Shown: positions 25,117-36,171, counted from the first letter of the stretch. The stretch: DNA of 61,485 nucleotides from Granulicatella balaenopterae (GCF_900111135.1 NZ_FOGF01000009.1:1-61485); one strand, 5' to 3'. Program-made: numbers and translations. The notes: generated by a model not told the origin, from the sequence alone.

Positions 25117-25380
25117 TTACTTAGTCGAATCGTGTTGTTTATCAGACTCTTGGTTTGTATCAGTGGTTTCTTGGGTTAAGTTTTGATAATGATCTTTAAA
25201 TTTTTGGTAAGTTGTATACATGCGAATGCTTGTTGATAGACTATTTGTCGCAAACACACAACAAAAGAATGTTGAAAATCCCCAACCATAGAGTGGCAAT
25301 AATTGAATTGCTAGAAAAATGAAGAAACATCCTAAACAGATTTGAAAGAGTAAATGTTTGAAAAATTGTTTTTTTGTCAT
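25117..25380 (-). CDS. Small two-helix membrane protein (YdiK/DUF4305-like)
   Basis: 87 residues with two hydrophobic segments (LFQICLGCFFIFLAIQLLPL and a second helix through FFCCVFATNS) and a polar Thr/Gln/Glu-rich tail. The FATNS..TSIRMY block and the position beside groESL recall YdiK (DUF4305) of Bacillus. The family call is tentative. The ORF extends upstream to an ATG at 25404, but the Shine-Dalgarno AGAGGTG lies just before the ATG at 25380. Confidence 0.7.
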   Translation of the reverse strand: MTKKQFFKHLLFQICLGCFFIFLAIQLLPLYGWGFSTFFCCVFATNSLSTSIRMYTTYQKFKDHYQNLTQETTDTNQESDKQHDSTK

Positions 25381-25410
25381 TTGTACACCTCTTTTATATT
25401 TCATCTATTA

Positions 25411-25439
25411 ATGATACTAGTTTCAATAGAATCTGGCAA
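25411..25439 (-). promoter_or_regulatory. Promoter of the small membrane protein
   Basis: Minus strand TTGCCA (25434-25439), 17-bp spacer, TATCAT (25411-25416). Confidence 0.55.
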
Positions 25440-25528
25440 CTATTTTCGATGGAAGTTAATGATTTAAGTTTTTGGGGTAGGTTTAGTACTTGCAATTTTG
25501 ACTAATTTTGATTATTATTATTTTGTGG

Positions 25529-25555
25529 TTAGCACTTATGATATTTGAGTGCTAA
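25529..25555 (+). promoter_or_regulatory. CIRCE operator (HrcA binding site) of groESL
   Basis: A 27-bp inverted repeat, left arm TTAGCACTT, 9-bp spacer, right arm GAGTGCTAA. One mismatch to the consensus (the final C of the left arm is T). It is 26 bp before the groES start, so HrcA repression and heat induction are expected. hrcA is not in the window. Confidence 0.95.
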
Positions 25556-25580
25556 ATAAAAAACAGCGGAGGGAAAAAGA

Positions 25581-25850
25581 ATGTTAAAACCGTTAAAAGA
25601 TCGTGTAGTAATTAAAATGGTAGAACAAGAAGAAAAAACAGCTGGAGGATTAATCTTACCAACAGTTGCGCAAGAAAAATTGCAATTCGCTGAAGTATTA
25701 GCAGTTAGCGAATTCACTGATAAAGATGATCGTCAAGTTGCAGTTGGTGATAAAGTCGTCTTTGAGAAATATTCTGGTACAGAAGTCAAATTAGATGGCC
25801 AAGAATATATCATTATTAAAGAAAAACATATTGTTGCAATTGTCGAATAA
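25581..25850 (+). CDS. groES: Co-chaperonin GroES
   Basis: 89-residue cap of the GroEL chaperonin. The N-terminal LKPLKDRVVIK, mobile loop EEKTAGGLILPT and C-terminal EYIIIKEKHIVAIVE are diagnostic. It is slightly shorter than the usual 94 residues. GGAGGG lies upstream of the ATG. It is separated from groEL by 84 bp without a terminator, and the CIRCE element controls the pair. Confidence 0.97.
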   Translation: MLKPLKDRVVIKMVEQEEKTAGGLILPTVAQEKLQFAEVLAVSEFTDKDDRQVAVGDKVVFEKYSGTEVKLDGQEYIIIKEKHIVAIVE

Positions 25851-25925
25851 TGAGTGATGAAAATCAGGAAGATTTATTCAAGATATAAAAAGAGTTTTAA
25901 AGGAAAATAAAAAAGAAAATTTTGA

Positions 25926-27554
<1,629 letters not shown>

Positions 27555-27610
27555 TTCGCTCACTATAAAAGAGAATCACATATCTTAACATTAAAATAAA
27601 GATAAAAATA

Positions 27611-27640
27611 AACCCTAAGGAAATTTCCTTAGGGTTTTTT
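27611..27640. terminator. Bidirectional terminator between groEL and the APC permease
   Basis: AACCCTAAGG and CCTTAGGGTT form a perfect 10-bp stem around AAATTT, with A-runs and T-runs outside. Confidence 0.92.
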
Positions 27641-27645
27641 GTGTA

Positions 27646-29007
27646 TTATGAGTTAACTTGTGTTGTGTGGGCATTATTTTTCTTATAGAAATAATAACCT
27701 ACATAACAAAAGAATAAACAACAAAGCATCGCAATACTTACATAGACGGGAGCTGCTAAAAGGCTACCGATAAATAAAGTTGCGGTTGCAGTAATAGCTA
27801 AAATTGGTGAAATGAATCCAGTAAAGACGTTTTTAATTTCACCTTTTTTATATAACTTAAGAACGACAACATATAAAATAACTAAGCATAAATTATTAAA
27901 GACAACTGGCACTTCGCTAATATCACTATTGGCTAAGACCTGATATTTTGTAAATAAATAATGAATGCCAATCCAAAAGATAACAGCTGCTAAAAAGCTA
28001 TAGGCAGAAGCCGTTGATAATTGGTATTTTGGGTTTAATTTAGCAATTTTAGGAGAATGAATCCATTTTTTTGAGGCTAAAGCTTGAGGCATACGAATTC
28101 CCGCAATAAACATTCCATTTGCCACTCCTAATACTGAAATAATCACAATCACTAATAATAATTTACCAATTTTTTCACCGAAAATCATATTAATTGCATA
28201 TTGTACAGCGCCATCACCAGTCGACATAATAAAGGATGGTCCTAAAATTTGGTTCATGCCATAAAAGAATAATAGATAGGTTAATAGAATAATAATTGGC
28301 CCTAAGATTAAAGCACGTACTAAATTCTTTTCAGGATTCTTAATTTCAGGTGCTAAGTTAACCACGATAACCCAACCTTCATAAGAAAAGGCAAGCGGTA
28401 CTAAAGCCGATAACCATGACCAACCAACATCATGAACTGGTACAACAGTCACTTCTGGTGGAATAGCCGGAAAATCCTTTGTCCAAAAAATACCAATCAC
28501 CGCAACTAATAATAATGGAATTAATTTAATAATGGATGAAAGATTTTGTAAATGACCGCCAATATTACGTGTATAAATATTAATCATAACCAATAGAATA
28601 GTATAGGCAATGGTTGTGAATAGTTGTTGTTCTAAACTAGCTTCCTTACCGATTAACATCCAAGTATAAATATTTGCCACCCAACTAACAATGGCAATAA
28701 TTGCTGGTAAGTAGATAAAGGCCTGGAAAAATCCAATAGCAGCTGCTAGTGCGGGGTGAATATGTTCTGCATAATATCCCGAAACTCCCCCTGCTGAAGT
28801 CTGTCTAAGAGCTAGTTCTGAAAGACTAATACTACCAAAGACGATACAACTTGAGCCGATTAGTAAAATTAAAATACCCAGTGCTAAGCTCCCGCCGGTA
28901 TACGTTAAGATATCATCAGCTTTAAAATAAATCCCAGATCCAATGACAACCCCGACAATCATCGTAATGGTTGTAAATAAATTATAGGTCTGTTTGTGTT
29001 CTGACAT
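27646..29007 (-). CDS. APC superfamily amino acid permease
   Basis: 453 residues with about 12 hydrophobic helices. TMIVGVVIGSGIYFKADDIL is the characteristic first helix with the unwound GSGI segment, and AFSYEGWVIVVNLAPEIKNP is the helix-6/loop block of LAT-type permeases. The substrate is unknown; serine, threonine or branched-chain amino acids are common in such proteins. The frame is open to 29037, but GGGAGG lies 6-7 nt before the ATG at 29007. A -10 TATAAT lies about 50 bp upstream. A short palindrome (AGGGTTTTTTGACCCT) sits in the leader. Confidence 0.9.
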   Translation of the reverse strand: MSEHKQTYNLFTTITMIVGVVIGSGIYFKADDILTYTGGSLALGILILLIGSSCIVFGSISLSELALRQTSAGGVSGYYAEHIHPALAAAIGFFQAFIYLPAIIAIVSWVANIYTWMLIGKEASLEQQLFTTIAYTILLVMINIYTRNIGGHLQNLSSIIKLIPLLLVAVIGIFWTKDFPAIPPEVTVVPVHDVGWSWLSALVPLAFSYEGWVIVVNLAPEIKNPEKNLVRALILGPIIILLTYLLFFYGMNQILGPSFIMSTGDGAVQYAINMIFGEKIGKLLLVIVIISVLGVANGMFIAGIRMPQALASKKWIHSPKIAKLNPKYQLSTASAYSFLAAVIFWIGIHYLFTKYQVLANSDISEVPVVFNNLCLVILYVVVLKLYKKGEIKNVFTGFISPILAITATATLFIGSLLAAPVYVSIAMLCCLFFCYVGYYFYKKNNAHTTQVNS

Positions 29008-29113
29008 AAATAACCTCCCAATATAAAATAGGGTCAAAAAACCCTTGTACTGATTGATATATTATACATCAATATAAGGGAATAAAATAGTTATTTGATT
29101 TTATTTTTTAGGT

Positions 29114-29623
29114 TTATTTTTTTACTAAAATTGGATTTAGTCGTTTATACAGGATAAGTGCTAAGAAAATTTTGGCGATATCTGGTAAAACGAATGGTAC
29201 TAAACCAATTTCTAAGACTTCCAAAAAGCTTAAAGCAGAGCCTTTTAATTGTAGGATGGTGTACCACAAATAACTTAAACCGATTAAATAGAGTAAGATT
29301 TCTGCTAAAATTATTTGTAATGGTAAAAATTTCTCTTTCATCAAAGCTAAAAACCAGGCTACTACAATAAATCCTAGTAAAAATCCACAAGTTGGGGTGA
29401 CAAAGACGCTGGCACCATAAACAAATAAAGTCATCAGTAAAAAATTTAATACTTGGGATAAAGCGGCATAGACTGGTGGTAATAAAAGGCCAGCCAAAAT
29501 CACAAAGACCGTCTGCAAAGTAAAGGGAACAGGGCCAATTGGGATACGAATAAAACTACTAATAAAAGTTAAACTGGCTAGTAAACTTGTTAAGACTAGC
29601 CAAAAAGTTGTTTTCTTTTCCAT
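29114..29623 (-). CDS. bioY: Biotin transporter BioY (ECF S component)
   Basis: 169 residues with six membrane helices. RIPIGPVPFTLQTVFVILAG near residue 25 and the PTCGFLLGFIVVAW block are the BioY signatures. It binds biotin and works with the general ECF-AT module. It lies 23 bp after birA on the same strand, so the operon is birA-bioY, under the biotin-type operators upstream of birA. AGGAGG lies before the ATG. Confidence 0.93.
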   Translation of the reverse strand: MEKKTTFWLVLTSLLASLTFISSFIRIPIGPVPFTLQTVFVILAGLLLPPVYAALSQVLNFLLMTLFVYGASVFVTPTCGFLLGFIVVAWFLALMKEKFLPLQIILAEILLYLIGLSYLWYTILQLKGSALSFLEVLEIGLVPFVLPDIAKIFLALILYKRLNPILVKK

Positions 29624-29646
29624 AAAGTCCTCCTAAATTTTAAGTA

Positions 29647-30639
29647 TTAATGTTGGGGTAATTGTCTAATGGATACTTCGCCATATGATAGATGATGCAA
29701 TCGACCAGTTGAAGCTTTAACTAATAGTCTTCCACGATTATCTATATCATAGGCAAAAGCATTGAACGCTTCTTTTCCTTGAATCACGCGGACAGGCTTA
29801 TTTAGGATATTAGAGCGTTTGCGATATTCTTGGATAAAGCCAGTGTCTGGTAATTCATTAAAGGCCAATAACCATTGATTTAAAACAGCAACTGCCAGAT
29901 CATTACGGGTACAGTGATTCATCTCATTAGGTGCAAAGACGGTTGTGGCAATCTCTGTTAATTCTTCTGGAAATCCTTCATCTGGTACAGATAAATTAAT
30001 GCCAATCCCAATAATTAAGGCCTGTACTTGATTGGATTCGATATCAGTAATAGCTTCTGATAAGATGCCACAAACTTTTTTGTCACGCATATATAGATCA
30101 TTGACCCATTTTATTTTAACAGATTCATTACTAATGGTTTCAATAGCTCGACTAGTTGAGACAGCGGTTTGAGCGGTAATTAAAGAGATACTTTCATAGG
30201 ATAAATCTTTAGGACTTAGACAAATACTAATATAAAGTCCCGTCTTATTAGGGGAGTAGAATTTTCTGCCCAAACGACCACGCCCAGCTGTTTGTTCATC
30301 GGCAATAATAATCGCTGATTGACCAGGGTTTTGTTCGGCAAATTCTTTGGCACGACGATTAGTGGAGTCTATTGTTTGATAGGTTTCAATCTGCCAATCT
30401 TTAAACCCACGAATTAAGCGTTGTTTAATTTCTTTTTTATCTAGCATATCAGTTTTGCTGGATAGGCGATAACCTTGATTCGTTTGCGAGGAAATTAAAT
30501 AGCCTTGTTCACGTAATTTTTGGATAGCTTTCCAAATGGCGGTGCGGCTAACACCTAATTGCCTAGCTAGTGTCTCGCCGGAAATCGGCTGATTAATTTG
30601 TTGTTGTAAGAGTAATAATACTTTATCGGTCGTATTCAT
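29647..30639 (-). CDS. birA: BirA bifunctional biotin ligase/biotin-operon repressor
   Basis: 330 residues. An N-terminal HTH (TLARQLGVSRTAIWKAIQKL, ~20-40) is followed by the biotin-protein ligase domain with ADEQTAGRGRLGRKFYS (biotin/ATP loop) and IKWVNDLYMRDKKVCGIL (catalytic lysine), then a C-terminal SH3-like domain. It attaches biotin to carboxylases and represses biotin genes. The frame opens at ATG 30645, but AAAGGA is too close; the second ATG (30639) has 8-nt spacing. Two operator-like sites lie upstream. Confidence 0.94.
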   Translation of the reverse strand: MNTTDKVLLLLQQQINQPISGETLARQLGVSRTAIWKAIQKLREQGYLISSQTNQGYRLSSKTDMLDKKEIKQRLIRGFKDWQIETYQTIDSTNRRAKEFAEQNPGQSAIIIADEQTAGRGRLGRKFYSPNKTGLYISICLSPKDLSYESISLITAQTAVSTSRAIETISNESVKIKWVNDLYMRDKKVCGILSEAITDIESNQVQALIIGIGINLSVPDEGFPEELTEIATTVFAPNEMNHCTRNDLAVAVLNQWLLAFNELPDTGFIQEYRKRSNILNKPVRVIQGKEAFNAFAYDIDNRGRLLVKASTGRLHHLSYGEVSIRQLPQH

Positions 30640-30698
30640 AGTCATGTCCTTTCTAATTTGAACTTACTTATAACATAAGAATAAAGGCTTATTTATAC

Positions 30699-30733
30699 AT
30701 TGTCAACCAAAATAGGAGTTGAAAGATAACAAT
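30699..30733. promoter_or_regulatory. Biotin-operator-like site 1 (over the birA promoter)
   Basis: ATTGTCAAC (30699-30707), 17-bp spacer, GATAACAAT (30725-30733). It resembles the BirA operator (TTGTNAAC-type half-sites in inverted order, spaced ~15-16). The left arm includes the minus-strand -35 TTGACA, which with N17 and TATTCT is the likely birA promoter. Confidence 0.6.
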
Positions 30734-30746
30734 TACGCAAGTTTTT

Positions 30747-30785
30747 TTGCTTTGTTAACCATTAGTGTGATAAAATGTGAACAAT
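30747..30785 (+). promoter_or_regulatory. Biotin-operator-like site 2 (over the ABC transporter promoter)
   Basis: TTTGTTAAC (30751-30759), 17-bp spacer, GTGAACAAT (30777-30785), the same design as site 1 and 52 bp centre to centre from it. Within it lies the plus-strand promoter TTGCTT (30747-30752), 18-bp spacer, TAAAAT (30771-30776), with an extended TG. BirA could thus also affect the divergent transporter. Confidence 0.5.
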
Positions 30786-30816
30786 CATAAAACAAGATGA
30801 TGAAAGGAGATAAAAA

Positions 30817-32439
30817 ATGAATATTAAGAGAAAAATAACGTTATTAGTCACGATGTTGCTATCGATTGTTTTTGTAACAATTGGTCAAGTCAATGCCGAA
30901 ACGGCTGATGATCAATTTATAGTTGGGATGGAAGCGGGGTATCCGCCATTTAATTGGACGCAGAAAACGAATGCAAATGGTGCTGTTCCAATTGAAGGGA
31001 CGGGAGATTATGCAGGAGGTTATGATGTAGAGATAGCCAAACGAATTGCTGAGGATTTGGATAAGGAGTTAGTAATTGTTAAAACGGAATGGGATGGTCT
31101 AACACCTGCTTTAGTATCAGGTAAGATTGATGCGATTATTGCTGGGATGAGTCCCACTGAAGAACGAAAACAGTCGATAGATTTTTCCACACCTTATTAT
31201 CAATCGAATTATGTGATGATTGTTAAACGTGGTGGAGCTTTTGAAAATGCGACAACTCTAGCTGATTTTTCTAATGCTAAAGTGACAGCACAATTGAATA
31301 CTTTTCATTATAGTTTAATTGATCAAATTCCTAATGTTAAAAAACAAGAAGCAATGGAGAGTTTCCCGTCAATGCGTGTGGCTTTACAATCAGGAACGAT
31401 TGATGCTTATGTCTCAGAAATGCCGGAAGGTCTTAGTGTTGAGGCAGTTAATGATGATTTTAAAATGGTTGAATTAACTGATGGCTTCCAAGCAGAGGAT
31501 TCAGATAGGAATATTGCTGTTGGTTTAAAAAAAGGTAATCCTTTAACGCCGGAAATTAATGCGGCTATTGATCGTATTACACCAGAAGAACGTTTAGCAT
31601 TTATGGAAGCAGCTGTTAAAAATCAACCAGCGATTTCAGGTGTTGATGAAAGTAATACGCCTTGGGTTGTGAAAATCTTTAAAGAGAATTGGCGCATGTT
31701 TTTAAAAGGCGCTTGGGTAACATTATATATTTCGATTACAGGTACGGTAATTGGTACGGTAATTGGTTTGGGTGTGGGATTAGTTAAGACTATTCCAACT
31801 CCTAAAAAAGCCGCTAAACGAGTAGGCTTAAAAATTGCGAATATCTTAGTAACTTGTTATACAGAGTTCTTTCGTGGTACACCGATGATTGTACAAGCAA
31901 TGGTTATTTATTATGGTTCGGCTTTAGCCTTTGGAATTGATATGAACCGTATTTTTGCTGCTATTTTTATTGTTTCGATTAATACCGGTGCTTATATGTC
32001 AGAAGTTGTGCGTGGGGGGATTATCTCGATTGATAAGGGACAATTTGAAGCTTGTCAAGCAATTGGGATGACGCATTTCCAAACAATGATGAATGTTGTC
32101 TTTCCGCAAGTGATTCGTAATATCTTGCCAGCCACTGGTAATGAATTTGTCATTAATATTAAAGATACCTCTGTTTTAAATGTTATTTCTGTTTCAGAAT
32201 TATATTTTGCTACAAAAACTGTCGCAGGAAGCAACTTCCGTTATTTTGAAACATTCTTTATTACCTTAATTATTTACTTTATTATGACTACTACGGTAAC
32301 GCAAATTTTACGTTATATTGAGCGTCGTTTAGAAGGTCCGAATGATTATGAAATGATTCACTCAGATCCATTGAATTCGAACTCGATGGCTGAGGTTAAA
32401 AAGAAAATTGATAGTAAGGAAGGTGCTACTCATGAGTAA
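30817..32439 (+). CDS. Fused amino-acid-binding protein/permease of a glutamine-type ABC transporter
   Basis: 540 residues. A signal peptide is followed by an SBP_bac_3 domain (residues ~35-270, with [14 protein letters not shown] and [18 protein letters not shown]), and then an ABC permease domain with several membrane helices (~285-510, with the EAA loop in [22 protein letters not shown]). GlnP-like fusions are common in Lactobacillales and import glutamine, glutamate or related amino acids. RBS GGAGAT. It overlaps the ATPase gene by 8 bp. Confidence 0.92.
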   Translation: MNIKRKITLLVTMLLSIVFVTIGQVNAETADDQFIVGMEAGYPPFNWTQKTNANGAVPIEGTGDYAGGYDVEIAKRIAEDLDKELVIVKTEWDGLTPALVSGKIDAIIAGMSPTEERKQSIDFSTPYYQSNYVMIVKRGGAFENATTLADFSNAKVTAQLNTFHYSLIDQIPNVKKQEAMESFPSMRVALQSGTIDAYVSEMPEGLSVEAVNDDFKMVELTDGFQAEDSDRNIAVGLKKGNPLTPEINAAIDRITPEERLAFMEAAVKNQPAISGVDESNTPWVVKIFKENWRMFLKGAWVTLYISITGTVIGTVIGLGVGLVKTIPTPKKAAKRVGLKIANILVTCYTEFFRGTPMIVQAMVIYYGSALAFGIDMNRIFAAIFIVSINTGAYMSEVVRGGIISIDKGQFEACQAIGMTHFQTMMNVVFPQVIRNILPATGNEFVINIKDTSVLNVISVSELYFATKTVAGSNFRYFETFFITLIIYFIMTTTVTQILRYIERRLEGPNDYEMIHSDPLNSNSMAEVKKKIDSKEGATHE

Positions 32440-33172
32440 ATCAATTATTGACATTAAACATTTGAAAAAAAGTTTTGGCAATCATGAAGTGTTAAAAGAC
32501 ATTAATTTTACTGTAGCAGAAGGGGAAGTGGTGACAATTATTGGTTCATCAGGATCTGGTAAATCAACCATGTTACGTTGCATTAATTTATTAGAAGAAC
32601 CAACTTCAGGTGATATTTTTTATCGTGGGGAAAATATTTTAGATGGTAGACATCAGATCAATCAGTATCGTACTCATGTAGGGATGGTATTCCAATCCTT
32701 TAACCTCTTTAATAATTTAAATGTTTTAGATAATTGTACAGTTGGGCCAATTAAAATTCTTAAAAAATCACGTCAAGAAGCTGAACAAACTGCTAAAGAA
32801 TATTTAGAAATCGTGGGCATGGGGCAATACATTAATGCGATGCCAAAACAATTATCTGGGGGACAAAAGCAACGTGTGGCCATTGCACGTGCTTTATCAA
32901 TGAAGCCGGATGTCTTATTATTTGATGAACCAACTTCAGCTTTAGATCCAGAAATGGTCAATGAAGTATTAGAAACTATGAAACATCTAGCCAAAACAGG
33001 TTTAACGATGATTGTTGTTACTCATGAAATGGAATTTGCTCGTGATGTTAGTGATCGTGTCATATTCATGGATCAAGGCTATATCAAAGAAATGGGTACT
33101 CCGGAAGAGCTTTTCCAGCATCCAAAAGAAGAACGTACCAAAGAATTCTTAACCCGTTTCTTAAATTCATAA
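32432..33172 (+). CDS. glnQ: ABC transporter ATPase, polar amino acid type (GlnQ)
   Basis: 246-residue ATPase energising the preceding permease. Walker A is [10 protein letters not shown], the Q-loop [10 protein letters not shown], the signature LSGGQKQR, Walker [13 protein letters not shown] and the switch histidine THEM. All are intact. The ORF opens earlier, but ATG 32432, 7 nt after AAGGAAGG, gives the usual N-terminus ([16 protein letters not shown]). Gene overlap indicates coupling to the permease. Confidence 0.95.
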   Translation: MSKSIIDIKHLKKSFGNHEVLKDINFTVAEGEVVTIIGSSGSGKSTMLRCINLLEEPTSGDIFYRGENILDGRHQINQYRTHVGMVFQSFNLFNNLNVLDNCTVGPIKILKKSRQEAEQTAKEYLEIVGMGQYINAMPKQLSGGQKQRVAIARALSMKPDVLLFDEPTSALDPEMVNEVLETMKHLAKTGLTMIVVTHEMEFARDVSDRVIFMDQGYIKEMGTPEELFQHPKEERTKEFLTRFLNS

Positions 33173-33183
33173 TAATTTATAGA

Positions 33184-33221
33184 AGTCTCACAACCAAATT
33201 TGTGGAAGTGAGGCTTTTTTA
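33184..33221 (+). terminator. Terminator of the glutamine-type ABC operon
   Basis: AGTCTCAC (33184-33191) pairs with GTGAGGCT (33208-33215), followed by a T-run. An inner stem with CCAAATTTG is possible. Confidence 0.8.
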
Positions 33222-33284
33222 TTTTTAAGGCAGGGATAGTGAAACGAATGGATATTTTGGCTACTAAAACTAATGGACATTTTG

Positions 33285-33293
33285 TGGTACAAT
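33285..33293 (+). promoter_or_regulatory. Extended -10 promoter of tsaE
   Basis: TGGTACAAT about 33 bp before the tsaE start. Confidence 0.45.
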
Positions 33294-33325
33294 AAAGTGG
33301 CAAAAGAAGGAAATGGAGAACAATT

Positions 33326-33814
33326 ATGAACTATACAACACAAGTAACGAATGAAGAACAAACAAAAAATATTGCAGCGCATTTGGCAAAGTTTGCTAAG
33401 GCGGGGTATTTAGTGATTTTAGAAGGACAATTAGGTGCAGGTAAGACAACTTTTACGAAGGGATTTGCGCAAGGTTTAGGCATTCAAAAAGTAATTAAAA
33501 GTCCAACCTATACTTTGATTCGTGAATACAAACAAGGACGCTTACCGCTCTATCATATGGATATGTACCGCTTAGAAGAAGTTGGTGGTGGTGATTTAGG
33601 TTTAGAAGAATATGTCACAGGTGATGGTGTTGTGATGATGGAATGGGCAACTTTTGTGGAAGATGAATTGCCAGAAGAACGTTTAGTCGTGAAGTTAGAT
33701 CGTGATGAAGAGAATATTTCAAACCGTACAATTACGTTAATACCGCATGGAAAAGAGTATATTAGTTGGCTAGCAGATTTCCAAAAAGATTTGGCGGGTG
33801 AAAAAAATGAGTGA
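33326..33814 (+). CDS. tsaE: tRNA t6A biosynthesis ATPase TsaE
   Basis: 162 residues. Walker A GQLGAGKTTFTKG (near residue 35), the SPTYTLIREY strand (near 60) and HMDMYRLE identify TsaE/YjeE. It works with TsaB and TsaD, both encoded at 54464-57312, to add threonylcarbamoyl to A37 of ANN-decoding tRNAs. It overlaps the next gene (GNAT) by 8 bp. Confidence 0.95.
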   Translation: MNYTTQVTNEEQTKNIAAHLAKFAKAGYLVILEGQLGAGKTTFTKGFAQGLGIQKVIKSPTYTLIREYKQGRLPLYHMDMYRLEEVGGGDLGLEEYVTGDGVVMMEWATFVEDELPEERLVVKLDRDEENISNRTITLIPHGKEYISWLADFQKDLAGEKNE

Positions 33815-34334
33815 ATCATTTGAATTAGCATTAGCCGTTGCCGAAACAAAACACGCTAAGGACTTATTAGACTATGCTAAACAAATCGGGTTTGAGACGG
33901 AATTTTTGTCATTTGGACCAGAAGGAATTCCGTTAAGTGTTGAGCAAGAAGCGATTTATTTGGAGGCTGTTTTAGAAAGCGATAATCAATTAATGTTAGT
34001 AGCGCTAAATGGTGACCAGATTATTGGCCTAGCAAGTGTTGGCGCAAGTCAGAACCCTAAGTTAGCGCATGTCGGTGAGATTGGCGTTAGTGTCTTAAAA
34101 GAGTATTGGGGCTATGGGATTGGCTCGATTTTACTTGATGAGATGATTACTTGGGCATGGCAAACCAATTGTCTAACACGTCTAGAATTAGATGTCGTGG
34201 CTACTAATGAAAAAGCGATCCATTTATATAAAAAGTTCGGCTTTACAACTGAAGGAACGTTAAAACAAGGCATCAAATTACAGGCCGGTTATCAAGATTT
34301 GTATCGCATGGCTTTATTAAAAGAAGAAAAATAA
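33807..34334 (+). CDS. GNAT family N-acetyltransferase
   Basis: 175 residues. The acetyl-CoA loop appears as VLKEYWGYGIGSILLDEM (about residues 95-112), with TRLELDVVATNEKAIHLYKKFGF as motif B. Substrate unknown. The frame opens at GTG 33798, but that codon is part of GGCGGGTG; ATG 33807 follows by 6 nt. It is coupled to tsaE. Confidence 0.88.
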   Translation: MSESFELALAVAETKHAKDLLDYAKQIGFETEFLSFGPEGIPLSVEQEAIYLEAVLESDNQLMLVALNGDQIIGLASVGASQNPKLAHVGEIGVSVLKEYWGYGIGSILLDEMITWAWQTNCLTRLELDVVATNEKAIHLYKKFGFTTEGTLKQGIKLQAGYQDLYRMALLKEEK

Positions 34335-34350
34335 ATTAAAAGGGGAATAA

Positions 34351-35049
34351 ATGATGAGAATTGGAATTATCGCCGCAATGGCAGAAGAGAAAAAATTATT
34401 AGAAGAACGCATGGAATTAACAAAAATCCATAAAATCGCTGGATGGGAATTCTTTGAAGGGAAATTAGCCAATCAAGAAGTTATCGTTGTTCAATCAGGA
34501 ATTGGTAAAGTTATGTCAGCAATCGCTACTACTTTATTAATCGAAAAATTTGGTGCGGGGTTAATCATTAATACCGGTTCTGCAGGTGGCTTGGATAAAT
34601 CATTACAAATCGGTGATGTGGTTGTCGCAAGCGAATTAGCGTATAGTGATGTCGATGTTACAGCATTTGGTTATGATTATGGTCAATTACCACAAATGCC
34701 AACTCGCTACAAAACACAAGACGATTTTATTGAACAAACGATTAAAGCTGCCGAAGAAACAGGCTTACGTGCCACAAAAGGTTTAATCGTAACAGCCGAT
34801 TCATTTATTCATCGTAAAGACCAATTCGATGATATTATGAAACATTTCCCTGATGTATATGCAACAGAGATGGAAGGTGCAGCGATTGCTCAAGTTTGTC
34901 ATACATTCGATGTACCATGCTTAGTTATTCGTGCAATGTCAGATATTCCAGAAAGCGGCACTTCAGCAGTAAGTTTTGACGAATTTATTATTGAAGCAGG
35001 AAAAAAGTCTGCGGAAATGGTTTGCCTATTACTAAAAAATATTAAATAA
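34351..35049 (+). CDS. mtnN: 5'-methylthioadenosine/S-adenosylhomocysteine nucleosidase
   Basis: 232-residue nucleosidase that splits MTA and SAH, part of methyl cycle and autoinducer-2 metabolism. The N-terminal RIGIIAAMAEEKKLLEE, SGIGKV, NTGSAGGL and the catalytic EMEGAAIAQV with MSDIPES are the family blocks. RBS GGGG before the first of two ATGs. Third gene after tsaE and GNAT on the same strand. Confidence 0.96.
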   Translation: MMRIGIIAAMAEEKKLLEERMELTKIHKIAGWEFFEGKLANQEVIVVQSGIGKVMSAIATTLLIEKFGAGLIINTGSAGGLDKSLQIGDVVVASELAYSDVDVTAFGYDYGQLPQMPTRYKTQDDFIEQTIKAAEETGLRATKGLIVTADSFIHRKDQFDDIMKHFPDVYATEMEGAAIAQVCHTFDVPCLVIRAMSDIPESGTSAVSFDEFIIEAGKKSAEMVCLLLKNIK

Positions 35050-35109
35050 TTAGATAAGTAGTTTTTGGGAGTAAGTCAAGCTTACTCAGACAAACTGTTT
35101 ACTCAAATT

Positions 35110-35146
35110 AAAAAACCTTATCCAGAAAAATGGGTAAGGTTTTTTG
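35110..35146. terminator. Bidirectional terminator between mtnN and the CDF exporter
   Basis: AAAAAACCTTA pairs with TAAGGTTTTTT around a short loop. Confidence 0.88.
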
Positions 35147-35157
35147 CATCTATTTAG

Positions 35158-36045
35158 CTAAATCTCTGCCGAATCAACTTCATAGGGTTCAACGTGAATA
35201 TCAATAAATAAGACGGAAGATTGTTGGTAAAATTCTTCTTCAATTTCTTCGGTTACAGCATGACTATCATAAACGGTTAAATTTGGATCCATTAAGACGG
35301 TTAGATCAATATAGACATTCGAGCCATAACGACGAGCTTTTAATTCGCCAATCGCTTTGACTTCAGGATGACTTAGGGCGATGGTTTCATATTCATGGAT
35401 TTTATCTTCTTCAAAGCCATCTGTTAATTCAAAGGTACTTTCTTTAAAGATTTCAATAGCTGTTTTAATAATGATGATACCAACAACTAGAGCCATAAAA
35501 TCATCGATCCATAAGATACCGCTACTAGCTGCTACAATCGCAATAGCTGTTGTGAAACTGGTTAAAGCATCACTTAAATTATCTTTCGAAGCTGCTTTTA
35601 AACCTAGTGAATTTAGGCGTTTGGCTAAGTTTTTATTATAGCGATAGACTAGTAACATCACAATTCCTGCACCGGCTGCCACAACCGCATTTAATAGAGA
35701 AGGTGTCGGAGTAGGAGCGCCAAGCCACATTCGTTGAATCACATTCTTCAGGACTTCAATACCCACATAGAACATAATGAAGCTAGTCATTAAGCTAGCA
35801 ATCGTTTCAAATTTCCAGTGGCCATAGGGATGATCTTTGTCGACGGGTTTTTGGGCGATTTTTAGTCCGAATAATACTAAAATAGAAGAAATCACATCGG
35901 TAAAGTTATTTAATCCATCAGCGAATAGGGCGGTTGAATAGAATAGATAGCCGACTAATAATTTGGCAAAAGAAAGTAAAATATAGACGGCAATACTTGT
36001 CTTAGCGCCACGTTCGGCTTGTTTTAGTTGGTTACGTGCTTCCAT
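35158..36045 (-). CDS. Cation diffusion facilitator, probably a manganese-type exporter
   Basis: 295 residues: six membrane helices and a C-terminal cytoplasmic domain ending VLFIDIHVEP. Metal-site residues appear as Asn46-x3-Asp50 in FADGLNNFTD (helix 2) and Asp155-x3-Asp159 in SKDNLSDAL (helix 5). Zinc CDFs usually have His at the first helix-5 position. Asp there fits the manganese exporters MneP/MntE. The cytosol-facing DHPYGHWKFE motif is also typical. AAAGGA lies before the ATG. It is transcribed alone. Substrate is inference. Confidence 0.85.
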   Translation of the reverse strand: MEARNQLKQAERGAKTSIAVYILLSFAKLLVGYLFYSTALFADGLNNFTDVISSILVLFGLKIAQKPVDKDHPYGHWKFETIASLMTSFIMFYVGIEVLKNVIQRMWLGAPTPTPSLLNAVVAAGAGIVMLLVYRYNKNLAKRLNSLGLKAASKDNLSDALTSFTTAIAIVAASSGILWIDDFMALVVGIIIIKTAIEIFKESTFELTDGFEEDKIHEYETIALSHPEVKAIGELKARRYGSNVYIDLTVLMDPNLTVYDSHAVTEEIEEEFYQQSSVLFIDIHVEPYEVDSAEI

Positions 36046-36171
36046 TTGATCAGTCCTTTTTAAGTATGTTAATTTCTATTGTACACCTTGCTAGCTAGAA
36101 AAGAAAATATTATTTAAGCGCCAGAGTGAGTATAGGGGAAATGAATTGTAGCTAGTAAGCTCTCTACTCTA

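Noticed and set aside
30768-30785. GlnR box upstream of the glutamine-type ABC transporter
   Set aside because: TGTGATAAAATGTGAACA has the wrong spacing for TGTNA-N7-TNACA. The better explanation is the biotin-type operator.
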